From Syngnathus acus (Eukaryota; Chordata; Actinopteri; Syngnathiformes; Syngnathidae): a stretch of 64,000 nucleotides of DNA. A program made the translations under genes and the position numbers. The DNA lies in contig NC_051087.1 in assembly GCF_901709675.1 (NCBI RefSeq), forward strand, positions 1,196,001-1,260,000, given 5' to 3'. The notes below the pieces were generated by a model. It was given only the letters and a program-made list of their open reading frames with translations. It had not been told where the DNA came from and ran no database searches. Each line of letters starts with the position of its first letter. Position 1 is the first letter of the stretch. This document shows, in pieces, positions 42,689 to 55,800 of this stretch.

Positions 42689-45600
42689 ATGGCAGCCCGC
42701 CCCGTCTCCTCGCCAGTGCCTCGGCCCGCCGTCCCAGACGGGCTCTACCGCAAGGAGCGGGACCCCTCGTCGCCCTGCCCCTCTCCCTCATCCTCCCGGC
42801 GTCGGCCGGTCCGCTCGCTGCCCGACGTGTGCCCCAAAGAGCCCACCGGTGAGGACAAATGGCGACGCTCATCTGAACACATCGCCTGTGTGATGATGAC
42901 ACATCAAAACATCACATTGAATTGGATTCATTGTTCAGCCCTAATCAGTGGCATCTTAATAATGCTCTGCGCAGGCGATGCACGGGGCCTACGCGAGGGT
43001 CCGTCTGTGGTCTCGGAGCACGACCGCTGGACGGTTTACAGTTCCAAGGTCAACCTGCCGGCGGCCCTCAACGACCCGAGGCTGGCCAAACGCGAGTCGG
43101 ACTTCTTCACCAAGACCTGGGGTTTGGATTTTGCCGAGACGGAGGTGATGCCGTCCTTCTGCCTCGGCAACATCACGCAGGAACACTTCCGCGCGTACCT
43201 TCAGGAGAGCGCGCAGGTGAATGCTTGTGATGTGGATCTTCCGGTTTGTGTGATTCAAGTCCACCAAAGCCTTTCTTGATTGTGTTCTTTTAATCTGAAG
43301 ACAGACTTGTTTTTAGCCGCAATTCTCGTGCGTGATGTTATTTTAAGATAAGTCACATGATGCGCTAATATCGACATTCTTGCTTACTTAACGCAGCTCA
43401 CGGCACATTTCACCGCTTCCTTATTTCGGTTGTCCTTTTTGCGTCAACATCTTCCTCATGCCTGCCTCTCCCTTTTTGAACTTCTATCGTCACCTCATTC
43501 TTGGTCTTCTTTGTCGTCTGCATCCTTTTGGTGCCACCGCTCACCGTCATTCCTTTTCCTTGGCGCTAAAGCAAAGTTAAAAGGTTGGAAAGCTGACAAT
43601 TTGTCGTCAATGTTTCAACAAATGTTACAACAAGTGTTTTGTTGCTTTCAGAGGGAACGAATCCACGAACGATGCAAGACTCTTTGTCCAGTCAAAGACG
43701 ACTTTGCGGACGCCATCTATAGCGTCAACACCAACCAAGGTTCCAGTTCATCTGCTGAAGCCGTCACGCAGGCTTTAGTCATGTGACTCATTTTTATTTT
43801 TCTTGTCCTTTTGGTTCTCATAGAAAAGTCGAGAGCAGAGTTGGACCAAGTTCCCAAGGTAACAAATTTGTCTTGTTCATTTGCGTGGTCCAAATGCACT
43901 GCCAGAAGACGCGAGTGTGGTTGACCGTGATGACGTTTCAGATTTTCCTGAAACCCGACTTTGCCCTGGAGGAGCCGGTGACCTTTAACGCCGTCCTGCC
44001 GTGGTCGCACTTCAACGGCGGCGGGCGCAGCAGCCGTGACGTGGCCTCCTCCAAACTGCTGCAAGAGAAGGTGGGTCTACGCGTGCTTCAAAGTGACCTC
44101 TGATGTGACAAGTGTGCACGCGTTTACAGCTGAGTCACTACCTGGACGTGGTGGAGGTGAGCATCGCGCGGCAGATCTCGCTGCGCTCCGAGGCCTTCTT
44201 CCACGCCATGTCGTCTCAGCACGAGCTGCGGGACCGCCTAAAGGAGACGCAGGAGGCGGTGGCCGTTCTACGGCGCCGCACCGCCGCCATCGACCGCATC
44301 ATGTGCCAGGGCCCGCTGGCGGCCCTGCGCGCCGCCCTGGCGCGCAACAACTGCGTCAAGCTACACGGCAAGCTAAAGCTAATGGCGGCCGTGCACCAGA
44401 CGCAGCCCACCGTGCAGCTGCTGCTCTCCACCTCTGAGTTTGTGGGAGCGCTGGAGCTCATCGCCACCACCAAGGAGGTCCTGCAGCAGGAGCTGCAAGG
44501 CATCCACAGCTTCAGGTGACGTGACGGCGGCTGTCCCAAGCACTCTGCGATCTGCGGGCTCACGTGTTTTTTTTCCCGCCCGTGCGCGTAGACACCTGGG
44601 CTCTCAGCTGTGCGAGCTGGAGAAGCTGATTGACAAGATGATGGTGGAGGACTTCAGCATGTACGCACGCAGCGAGCTCAACCGCAGCCTGAGGGACGAC
44701 ACGCAGCTCCTGGAGAAGGTCTGCTTGGAAGTCAATCGGCACCGCGCATCCTGCCGGTCCAAAGCTGACCTGGCTTTCGTGTTTGTGTGCAGGAGCGTCT
44801 TCAGTCACTGGTGTTTGGCCTGCTGCGCCAGAGAAAGTTGGACTTTTTGGACATTTACGGCGACGAGATGATTGCAGCGGCCAAGGCCATCGTGTCCCAG
44901 GTGCGACACCGGTATTTTTTGCTCTCCGTGTGTTCACTGCAACAGTCGGTCAACGGTCATTTTGTGTCGACAGTGCGTCGCCGAGCGGCTCCTGTCCATC
45001 GATGACATCGACACGGAAGTCGTCACCAAGTAAGTTGCGGCGGCTCCCCGACAATGTCACCGATGAAGAAGTCACAAGTGCGTCACGCCTGGGAATGTCC
45101 CACCTCCAGGTTGGCCGAGCAGATGCGTCTGATGACCTTCCCTCAGTGGTTTGAGTTCCTCAAGGACGTCTTCGACTGCTTCCTGCTTTTCCTCCACAGG
45201 ATGAAGGTAAATTGACATGTCTCGCTTATCAGTTCGTCTTTCCAATCCGTAACCCAGAGCGTGTTCTTGTCTTCTCCCAGGCCACGCTCGGCGTGATCCG
45301 CTCGGTGGTCTTAGAGGTTCTGGAATCCGCCCGAAAGAATTCCTCGGCGGAGAAGTCCCACCCGGAGCAGCTTCGGTCTCACGAGGCGGCCGGCACGTGC
45401 GTGGACGTCGCCGAGTTGGCCTACCTCACGCACGACGGCCCCTTTATCAGCGACGCCCTCCACGGCGCCCAGCAAGCCAGAGCGGCGACGCCGCCGGGGA
45501 CGCCGGACGCTGACTCAGCATCTGGAGAGCAGAACTTCATGTAGGTCGCACTCAACTCCCGTTCCCTCCATTGAACTCAAGTAGACTCCAAATGAAAAAA

Positions 45601-47991
45601 TTTGAAGTTGGCAGACTGAGTGCGTTGATAAAATGGCACGACTGGCGTTGCTGCGATGAACCCGCTTCAGGTACAACAGTGCCGGCGACACGATGCCGTC
45701 CGACTTGGAGCTGAACCGCGTGCTCAACAACATCCAGGAGCTTCTGCACGCCGCCTCCGACATCAGCCATGACCGCTGCGTCAAGATCCTCACCGCCAGA
45801 GCCAAGGTACAAAAAAAAAAAATAAATAAATCTCCAAGACAGACTTTGGTTTGTCCACAACGGTTAAAGGAAATTGTTTCCATAAATATCGATTTTTCTA
45901 AAATGTTATGTTCAAAACTATGAAATATTTTGGAACTGCGAAAATCTCTTTTGTTCAAAAGTGTTTTGGAATTTTTATTTTGACACACCAGGACGGTTCT
46001 CTGGAGCGCATCAGCTCGGCCGAGTTTGTGGACCTCTCGGTGGCGGTGGAGTCCTTCGCCAAGGACACGGAGGAGCTGTGCGGCAGGCGCAGCGTGTCCC
46101 TGCGGGGGGCGCTGCAGAGTCAGGCCGACCGCTTCGTCCACCGCTTCCACGAGGAGCGCAAGACCAAACTCAGGTGAGCGGCAGCCGTCGCTATAACCAC
46201 CGTCGGGCATCCTGATGAAGACGTGTCGCTGCGCCCGCAGTCTCCTGCTGGATAACGAGCGTTGGAAACAGGCGGAGGTTCCTGCCGAGTTTCAGGAGCT
46301 GGTCGACTCCATGGCGGACGGCACCATTGCGCTCGCCGTGCGCAAAGCAGCAGGTAGCCAGCCGCCAGCACGTACACTTTGGAACGGGATCGGTCAAAGA
46401 TAAGCTTTGTAACCACATGGCAGGTCCAGATGAGAGGAAGCCGGGCGACTTCCTGCTGGTGAAGGGGCACAAGTACGCCGTGGTGGGGTAAGTGCGCTCA
46501 CGCGGGTCACGTGACCTGCACGCGAGCAAAGAGCCAGCCTCCTTCACCGGCTTTGCGTTGGTTGTGGACCGTGGTGGTCTTCAGGACGGTGCTGCTCCTC
46601 ATCCGGATCTTTCTGGAATACTGCCAGTGCGTCAACGACATCCCGGCCATCGCCACCGACATGTTGATGCGGCTGGCTGACCTCCTCAAGGTCAGAACCC
46701 TTTTGACTTTTCGTTCATTTGCTCATTGAATCCATCTCCAACGGTGTGTTTACATGCGTCGCAGCACTTCAACTCTCGCAGTTGTCAGCTGGTTCTCGGC
46801 GCAGGAGCTCTGCAGGTGGTCGGCCTCAAGACCATCACCACCAAAAACCTCGGTAAGCCCCCCCCGCGCTAACAATATGAATGTGGAAATTTGACATGTA
46901 TGCGTTTGTGCTAGCGTTAGCCTCACGCTGCCTGCAGCTGGTGGTGTTCTACATTCCTGTCATACGGCAACATTTTGAGAGCAAGCTTCAGTCCAAGCAC
47001 TTGAGCGTCCTCAGACACTTTGACCACATCATCAAGGTAACCACACGGCCGCGCGCATCCACCTCCGGATGACTTTGTTGATTCTCACGTGCGCGCAGGA
47101 CTATAACGACCACGTGTCCGAAATCTGGGCCAAGCTGGTGGCCATCATGGACAGCGTGTTTGAGAAGGTGCTGACCAAGGTACAGAAGACAAGAGATGAG
47201 CAGTAGAAAATGGCGAGATGGATGCTTTCATTTTAATCTGGGGTGTCATGTCTCCTTGCCGCGTACGTCACGGCATCTGCGCAGTATGAGGTGAAGGCCC
47301 CGATGCCGTCGGCGTGTTTCCGTAACGTGTGCAAGCAGATGGTCAAGATGCACGAGGCCATCAACGACCTCCTGCCCGCCGAGCAGACGCAGGTTCGCCA
47401 CGCCACTTCCTGTTTGGGCCTCCTGCGATCAATCGGCTGACGCCGGTGCGTATGCGTAGATGCTGTTTGTCCGGATCAACAGCAGCCTGAAGATGAACCT
47501 GAAGAGGCAGCTGGCTCGACTCGGCGTGGTCAACGACGGCGGGCCTCAGCACGGGTAACTTGCTTGCTTTGAAATATTGTGCTATACCATTCAATAATAA
47601 TAATAAATACAATTTCTGATACCCCTTTTTTTCAGACTAATGCAGTACAAAAACTCAATTCTTGAATAGTCACCGATATCAAGTACCGATACCACTAGTG
47701 CTTAACACATCAAATTTCCCCCAAAAAATAAATCTGATTTATTGATTAAAAACTTCAACGGAAATATTATTTTTTATTTAAAAAAAAAAAAAAGGTTTTT
47801 GTGAGTCAAATAAAAACTTTAGGCCAGCAAGTCTCCTGTGTGTGGTACAGTTGTATTTCACTTGGTTGTCTGCGATTGTTCTCAGGCTGGTGGTGGTGGA
47901 CGTGGCCTTCTACACGGAGAACGTGCAGGCCCTCAAGAACCTGGAGACTTTGGACCTCAACATGGCCGAGATCTGGGAGCAGAAGAGGTGA
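42689..47991 (+). CDS. vps54: VPS54, GARP tethering complex subunit
   Basis: VPS54 is the GARP-specific subunit that tethers endosome-derived vesicles at the trans-Golgi. Twenty-two coding exons keep phase and sum to 962 residues (human 977): 42689-42848, 42975-43216, 43652-43739, 43824-43858, 43942-44070, 44130-44515, 44592-44718, 44793-44900, 44974-45029, 45110-45206, 45281-45540, 45671-45806, 45992-46173, 46241-46353, 46424-46487, 46585-46690, 46765-46852, 46915-47036, 47099-47179, 47285-47392, 47460-47554, 47886-47991. Signatures: SLPDVCPKEPTG, LNDPRLAKRESDFFTKTWGL, SHYLDVVEVSIARQISLRSE, the VPS54 core ERWKQAEVPAEFQELVDSM, GAGALQVVGLKTITTKNLAL, and the C-terminus ETLDLNMAEIWEQKR. Exon 11 is a poorly conserved low-complexity linker. 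Confidence 0.97.
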
Positions 47992-48728
47992 CCCTCCGCT
48001 GACGCCGCCGACAGCAACGTTATCGGAAACAAGACGGCGGACGATCGGCGGGACCGGATCGCCACGGAAAGCCATCCGGACGCTTCGTGGATGCGCGGAA
48101 GCTCAACGTCTCGCGTGTACAAGGACGCTCTTCGCCAGCAAGACAACCAAGCACCACGAGTTCAGCGACTGTCTTACTAGCAACGTTATTCCTCCACTAC
48201 AAATGTCACTTTTGGCCCACTCGTACGCAAAACTAGTCCAAGAATCCAATATCCTACACACTTTACGAGCAAGCCAAAGCTGACAACTGACGAGTACTTA
48301 TGTAGTGGAATTTTAGAATCTGACCAGTTAGCAACGAGTTGCCCAGTTGAGACCAGTCAAAAATGATTGGTTCATACATAAACACAAACACACACACAGA
48401 CACACAACCCGAAGAAGCTGTGGACCAAACTGTGACTTCTCCATAAGTGCAATGCGGCATCTCAGGACACCTGGGACGTTCCTTTTCATAAGTTGTACAT
48501 TAAATTGTTTTTCTCTTCAAACCTGAAAAAAACTTTATTGAATCAACAGATGTTATAAATCTGCCTCGACATGACTGTGATTGCGTGTGTGGGAAAGATT
48601 GAAAATGAGATAGCGTCAGTGAATGTTTGACAGACACATTTTTGTGTGAGTGTTGTCAGACATGCAAATGTGGATTGAAGGCTTCAGTGACGTGCTGTGA
48701 GGTTCATGACTGGGGAGGCACTGACGTC
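47992..48728. other. vps54 3' UTR and flank
   Basis: ATTAAA at 48499-48504 is the best polyadenylation candidate. No other gene seen. Confidence 0.5.
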
Positions 48729-48880
48729 ACCCCCCCCCCCCCCCCCGTAAAATGTGTCCGCACTAGTGATGTGCATTCCAGTTCTTTTAAGTGAACTGAA
48801 TCTTTAGAATCAGTTCACGCATAAGATTCGTTCAAACGAATCGTGCAACAAATCGCCCCCCCCCCCCCCCCCCCCCACAC
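48729..48880. repeat. Poly-C runs and start of a repeat block
   Basis: Two homopolymer C tracts (about 48731-48747 and 48857-48876) flank AGTTCTTTTAAGTGAACTGA-type sequence, an inverted-repeat-rich motif common in fish interspersed repeats. Related GTTCGTGAACGGGAA words recur at 51840-51930, so 48.77-51.95 kb may be one large element with the satellite inside. Confidence 0.55.
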
Positions 48881-49059
48881 ACACACACTGATCCTTTTTT
48901 TTTTTAATAAATCAATTATGTCAAAAATCATGGTCAAAGCTTCACGGAAAGTGAAAAGTGACACACCCGCCCACACCCCTACTTTCTGATTGGCTGTTGG
49001 ATTCGTGACGTCACTCGGACACTCCATTAGGTACACCGCCATTTTCAGGTGTACCTAAT

Positions 49060-51060
49060 AACAGGCCACTTCATTCGGGAAAAATCATGGTCAAAGCTTA
49101 AATAAATGTGAAAAGTGCCACACCCGCCCTCACCCCCACTTTCTGATTGGCTGTTGGATCCGTGACGTCACTCGGACACTCCATTAGGTACACCGCTATG
49201 ATATTTCCCTAATAAAGTGGCGTGTTTTAGCTCCTTTCACGTTCCGCAGGAGCTAAAACTTTTCACGCAGGTGCGCTTAACGAGGGAATCACACGGACAC
49301 TCCATTAGGTACACCGCCATTTTAGACTAGAGCTTGACACCTGTGACCTTTGACCATGATATTTCCCTAATAAAGTGGCCTGTTATTAGGTACACTTGAA
49401 AATGGCGGTGTACCTAATGGAGTGTCCATGTGATTCCCTCGTTAAGCGCACCTGCGTGAAATGTTTTAGCTCCTGCGGAACGTGAAAGGAGCTAAAACTT
49501 TTCACGCAGGTGTGTTTAACGAGGGTAACCTGGAAAACATATTGGAACGCGGCCCCAAGACTCGAGCTTGACACCTGTGACCTTTGACCATGATATTTCC
49601 CTAATAAAGTGGCCTGTTATTAGGTACACTTGAAAATGGCGGTGTACCTAATGGAGTGTCCACGTGATTCCCTCGTTAAGCGCACCTGCGTGAAAAGTTT
49701 TAGCTCCTGCGGACCGTGAAAGGAGCTAAAACTTTTCACGCAGGTGTGTTTAACGAGGGTAACCTGGAAAACATATTGGAACGCGGCCCCAAGACTAGAG
49801 CTTGACACCTGTGACCTTTGACCATGATATTTCCCTAATAAAGTGGCCTGTTATTAGGTACACTTGAAAATGGCGGTGTACCTAATGGAGTGTCCGTGTG
49901 ATTCCCTCGTTAAGCGCACCTGCGTGAAAAGTTTTAGCTGCTGCGGAACGTGAAAGGAGCTAAAACTTTTCACGCAGGTGTGTGTAACGAGGGTAACCTG
50001 GAAAACATATTGGAACGCGGCCCCAAGACTCGAGCTTGACACCTGTGACCTTTGACCATGATATTTCCCTAATAAAGTGGCCTGTTATTAGGTACACTTG
50101 AAAATGGCGGTGTACCTAATGGAGTGTCCGTGTGATTCCCTCGTTAAGCGCACCTGCGTGAAAAGTTTTAGCTGCTGCGGTACGTGAAAGGAGCTAAAAC
50201 TTTTCACGCAGGTGTGTTTAACGAGGGTAACCTGGAAAACATATTGGAACGCGGCCCCAAGATTAGAGCTTGACACCTGTGACCTTTGACCATGATATTT
50301 CCCTAATAAAGTGGCCTGTTATTAGGTACACTTGAAAATGGCGGTGTACCTAATGGGGTGTCCGTGTGATTCCCTCGTTAAGCGCACCTGCGTGAAAAGT
50401 TTTAGCTCCTGCGGAACGTGAAAGGAGCTAAAACTTTTCACGCAGGTGTGTTTAACGAGGGTAACCTGGAAAACATATTGGAACGCGGCCCCAAGACTAG
50501 AGCTTGACACCTGTGACCTTTGACCATGATATTTCCCTAATAAAGTGGCCTGTTATTAGGTACACTTGAAAATGGCGGTGTACCTAATGGAGTGTCCGTG
50601 TGATTCCCTCGTTAAGCGCACCTGCGTGAAAAGTTTTAGCTCCTGCGGAACGTGAAAGGAGCTAAAACTTTTCACGCAGGTGTGTTTAACGAGGGTAACC
50701 TGGAAAACATATTGGAACGCGGCCCCAAGGCTAGAGCTTGACACCTGTGACCTTTGACCATGATATTTCCCTAATAAAGTGGCCTGTTATTAGGTACACT
50801 TGAAAATGGCGGTGTACCTAATGGAGTGTCCGTGTGATTCCCTCGTTAAGCGCACCTGCGTGAAAAGTTTTAGCTGCTGCGGAACGTGAAAGGAGCTAAA
50901 ACTTTTCACGCAGGTGTGTTTAACGAGGGTAACTTGGAAAACATATTGGAACGCGGCCCCTCGAGGACTGGAGCTTGACACCCCTGGTTTAAGTAAAAAG
51001 TGCCACACCCGCCCTCACCCCCACTTTCTGATTGGCTGTTTGATCTGTGACGTCACTCGG
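49060..51060. repeat. Satellite array, 234-bp unit with a long hairpin
   Basis: Seven near-identical 234-bp units (landmark ACACCTGTGACCTTTGACC at 49337, 49571, 49805 and so on) with degenerate partial units at both ends. Each unit contains a near-perfect inverted repeat of about 90 bp (arms starting CCCTCGTTAAGCGCACCTGC and ending GCAGGTGTGTTTAACGAGGG around an 11-bp loop). It also has a second, smaller palindrome around TTAGGTACAC...GTGTACCTAA and a DR1-like TGACCTTTGACC. Minus-strand 62-codon ORFs recur only because the units do. Confidence 0.95.
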
Positions 51061-52298
51061 ACACTCTATTAGGTACACCACCATTTTCATGTTCGTTCGC
51101 GAAGATTCACGAATGAAACAGACAGCGTTGCTGCTATGCCAGCCGACACACGTTATGCAGACATTGATGTTTTAATTTTGTATTTGTTGGATTGTTGTTG
51201 ATGGTGTTATTATACCGAATGTGTTTGAATAAAAGGTTGGGAAAAAAAATCCGTTGTGCCGACATTTGTTATTTTGGGGGACACCAACTCATATAACAAC
51301 GTAAAACACATACATATTGTCATATAAAGCAGTTAACCAAAGATCAGGTTTATTTGTTTTAATTGGCGAATATAAAAACAAGGAATAAGACACCAGACAA
51401 GTTTTAACATAAATGTTTATTCAAATAATAATAATAATAAAAGTACATTTCAAACCAGCAATCTAATATGAAATTGCAGTAGATATATTGGACAACAATA
51501 TTTAGGCGTATATATGCATACACGTTATTTAAAAACTACGATAAGTGTTATAAAATAAAGATGACCCAAAGAGAAGCATACGCTGTTGCATAACGGCGCA
51601 TCCCTTCATGCAATAAAGTTAGCCGTTAGCTTGCATAAAAGAAGTGGTGGTTCAGTGAGTGGTTCTTTCTTTCTTTCCTTGGCAAATCGTCAATCGACAT
51701 TCTGGCTTCCATAGTTGACGCCAGGAGGGAGACGACGCAACACGTTCACTGACTGATCCGTTGATGCACGCATGGGAAGGAAGGAAGGCACTTCAAAGTC
51801 ACGATTCGTTCCCTCACTGATCCGTTCTCGCGATGAATTGGAAATGCAAATCACTTACTCTCACAGTTCCGTTCCGTTGGTGAACGGGAAATGCAATTCG
51901 CAACTCGTTCGTGAACGGGAAGTGACGTCATTTTATTCTTCGTTTTGTTTTACGGCGAGGTGGCACCAGCTTCAATGCGCATTACTGACACCTACTGGTT
52001 AAAGTCATATGAGCCGAAAGAAAAACCCAAGAACATTCCCACAATCAAATTTGACTGAGGGAAGAAAACATTTGAAGTTTGCAGCTCAGAGCCAAATCAA
52101 AGTCAAGGATGTTGCAGTTGTTTTTAGTGAGAGTACATAATCACAAACAGTGGAGGAGGAAAAAAAACACAGGTCCTCATCACTTCTTGCCGCCTTCCTG
52201 AGAGTCAGTGTAGACGTCAGACGGCGTCAGCGGGCTGAAACGGAGCAGCGGAAGATCCACGGCCACGCATCGCTCCTGGCAGACACACACATTTTCAG
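51061..52298. other. Repeat-flanking non-coding sequence
   Basis: AT-rich, then GTTCGTGAACGGGAAGTGAC-type repeat words near 51860-51930. No gene is supported. Confidence 0.4.
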
Positions 52299-52300
52299 TA

Positions 52301-52828
52301 GGGGTGTAACGATTCATCGATACATCGATATAATGCTCTACGATTTGTCGGCATCGATGCTAAACGTAAACGTCGATCTATATCGCCCGTTTTTGACCTC
52401 GGACATTAGACGCGACTTTATTTTGAAATCCAGTTCATTGTTGCTTGCTTCCTCTTTCCGGGAGCAGTGCGCGGCGTGTTGTGTTGTGAGCAGAGCAGGC
52501 ACGTGAAAGGGGAGCCGACAACTACGCGGCTCCTGGGCTGGTGCTATGGCTAGTGTCCAAGAAGACGAGGAAATTCGCTCCCCTTTGGGCTTCAAGTCAT
52601 TCGTTTGGAAGCACTTTGTAATTTCCTAAATAAAGAGTTTGCAGTACCTTGTTGATTTTGCGTATGAATTGTTAGAAATCAGGATATTGTTCTATATCGA
52701 TCGTAGAGCACTATATCGTGATGTATCGTGAATGAATCACAGCAGGCTTTAAGATATCTGCAAATATCGTATCGTGGTTCTTTGTATCGATATATCGTAT
52801 CGTTACAAAACCCGCGATTTACACCCCT
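52301..52828. mobile_element. Terminal-inverted-repeat MITE with ATCGATA-rich ends
   Basis: The left end GGGGTGTAACGATTCATCGA and the right end (...GTATCGTTACAAAACCCGCG then ATTTACACCCC) are inverted copies with interruptions. Both sides are flanked by TA. The interior (about 528 bp) lacks a transposase ORF. The family is common in teleost genomes. Confidence 0.8.
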
Positions 52829-52836
52829 AGTTGCCT

Positions 52837-55800
52837 AGTAACCTTGATTTAAAACCCTAGTCGGAAACCCTAACCCTAGCTTGAAACCCTAATTAGCAAT
52901 GGCAAAACTCCTTGGAAACCCTGGTCGGAAACCCTAACCCTCGTTTTGAAAGCCTAGTTAGAAACCCTAATCTTAGAAACCCTAAAAGTAGTTTGAAACC
53001 CTCGTTGGAAACCCTAACCTTAGCTTTAAAACCTAGTTTGTAACCCTAAGCTTGGTTTAAAACCCTAGTCGGAAACCCTGAGCCTAGTTTGAAACCCTAA
53101 TTAGCGATGGCAAAACTCCTTGGAAACCCTGGTCGGAAACCCTAACCCTAGTTTTGAAAGCCTAGTTAGAAACCCTAATCTTAGAAACCCTAAAAGTAGT
53201 TTGAAACCCTCGTTGGAAACCCTAACCCTAGCTTTAAAACCTAGTTTGAAACCCTAACCTTGGTTTAAAACCCTAGTCGGAAACCCTGAGCCTAGTTTGA
53301 AACCCTAATTAGCGATGGCAAAACTCCTTGGAAACCCTAGTCGGAAACCCTAACCCTAGTTTTGAAAGCCTAGTTAGAAACCCTAACCCTAACTCTAGTT
53401 TTGAAAGCCTAGTTAGTAACCCTAACCCTAACCCTAACCCTAACTCTAACTCTAACCCTAACCCTAACTCTAACCCTAGTTTTGAAAGCCTTGTTAGAAA
53501 CCCTAACCCCAACCCTAATCCTAACCCTAACTTTGGAAACCCTAGTCAAAAACCCTAACCCTAGTTTTGAAAGCCTGGTTAGAAACCCCAATCTTAGAAA
53601 CCCTAAAAGTAGTTTGAAACCCTCGTTGGAAACCCTAACCCTAGCTTTAAAATCTAGTTTGAAACCCTAACCTTGGTTTAAAACCCTAGTCGGAAACCCT
53701 GAGCCTAGTTTGAAACCCTAATTAGCGATGGCAAAACTCCTTGAAAACCCTAGTCGGAAACCCTAACCCTAGTTTTGAAAGCCTAGTTAGAAACCCTAAC
53801 CCTAACTCTAGTTTTGAAAGCCTAGTTAGTAACCCTAACCCTAACCCTAACCCTAACTGTAACTCTAACTCTAACCCTAACCCTAACTCTAACCCTAGTT
53901 TTGAAAGCCTAGTTAGAAACCCTAACCCCAACCCTAATCCTAACCCTAACCCTAACTTTGGAAACCCTAGTCAAAAACCCTAACCCTAGTTTTGAAAGCC
54001 TGGTTAGAAACCCCAATCTTAGAAACCCTAAAAGTAGTTTGAAACCCTCGTTGGAAACCCTAACCCTAGCTTTAAAACCTAGTTTGAAACCCTAACCTTG
54101 GTTTAAAACCCTAGTCGGAAACCCTGAGCCTAGTTTGAAACCCTAATTAGCGATGGCAAAACTCCTTGGAAACCCTAGTCGGAAACCCTAACCCTAGTTT
54201 TGAAAGCCTAGTTAGAAACCCTAATCTTAGAAACCCTAAAAGTAGTTTGAAACCCTCGTTGGAAACCCTAACCTTAGTTTAAAACCTAGTTTGTAACCCT
54301 AAGCTTGGTTTAAAACCCTAGTCGGAAACCCTACCCCTTGTTTGAAACTTTAATTAGCGATGGCAAAACTCCTTGGAAACCCTGGTCGGAAACCCTAACC
54401 CTAGTTTTGAAAGCCTAGTTAGAAGCCCTGATCTTAGAAACCATAAAAGTAGTTTGAAACCCTCGTTGGAAACCCTAACCCTAGCATTAAAACCAAGTTT
54501 GTAACCCTAACCTTTGTTTAAAACCCTAGTCGGAAACCCTAACCCTAGTTTGAAACCCTAAATAGCAAAGGCAAAACTCCTTGGAAACCCTGGTCGGAAA
54601 CCCTAACCCTAGTTTTGAAAGCCTAGTTAGAAGCCCTGATCTTAGAAACCATAAAAGTAATTTGAAACCCTCGTTGGAAACCCTAACCCTAGCATTAAAA
54701 CCAAGTTTGTAACCCTAACCTTTGTTTAAAACCCTAGTCGGAAACCCTAACCCTAGTTTGAAACCCTAAATAGCAAAGGCAAAACTCCTTGGAAACCCTG
54801 GTCGGAAACCCTAACCCTCATTTTGAAAGCCTAGTTAGAAACCCTAATCTTAGAAACCCTAAAAGTAGTTTGAAACCCTCGTTGGAAACCCTAACCCTAG
54901 CTTTAAAACCTAGTTTGAAACCCTAACCTTGGTTTAAAACCCTAGTCGGAAACCCTGAGCCTAGTTTGAAACCCTAATTAGCGATGGCAGAACTCCTTGG
55001 AAACCCTAGTCGGAAACCCTAACCCTAGTTTTGAAAGCCTAGTTAGAAACCCTAACCCTAACTCTAGTTTTGAAAGCCTAGTTAGTAACCCTAACTCTGT
55101 CTCTAACCCTAACTCTAACCCTAACCCTAGTTTTGAAAGCCTAGTTAGAAACCCTAACCCCAACCCTAATCCTAACCCTAACCCTAGTCAAAAACCCTAA
55201 CCCTAGTTTTGAAAGCCTGGTTAGAAACCCCAATCTTAGAAACCCTAAAAGTAGTTTGAAACCCTCGTTGGAAACCCTAACCCTAGCTTTAAAACCTAGT
55301 TTGAAACCCTAACCTTGGTTTAAAACCCTAGTCGGAAACCCTGAGCCTAGTTTGAAACCCTAATTAGCGATGGCAAAACTCCTTGGAAACCCTAGTCGGA
55401 AACCCTAACCCTAGTTTTGAAAGCCTAGTTAGAAACCCTAACCCTAACTCTAGTTTTGAAAGCCTAGTTAGTAACCCTAACTCTGTCTCTAACCCTAACT
55501 CTAACCCTAACCCTAGTTTTGAAAGCCTAGTTAGAAACCCTAACCCCAACCCTAATCCTAACCCTAACCCTAACTTTGGAAACCCTAGTCAAAAACCCTA
55601 ACCCTAGTTTTGAAAGCCTGGTTAGAAACCCCAATCTTAGAAACCCTAAAAGTAGTTTGAAACCCTCGTTGGAAACCCTAACCCTAGCTTTAAAACCTAG
55701 TTTGAAACCCTAACCTTGGTTTAAAACCCTGGTCGGAAACCCTGAGCCTAGTTTGAAACCCTAATTAGCGATGGCAAAACTCCTTGGAAACCCTAGTCGG

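Noticed and set aside
49386-51008. A series of 62-codon minus-strand ORFs (MSSSSLGAAFQYVFQVTLVK...), apparently a tandem gene family
   Set aside because: They recur only because the 234-bp satellite unit recurs. The frame runs through the hairpin arms, with no promoter, splice or homology support.
52150-52506. 118-codon plus-strand ORF entering the TIR element
   Set aside because: Half of it is MITE sequence; no transposase motif or homology.
53309-55601. Asn-Pro-rich and Gly-Leu-rich ORFs in the 53-56 kb region
   Set aside because: Translation of CCCTAA-type repeats in different frames; not genes.
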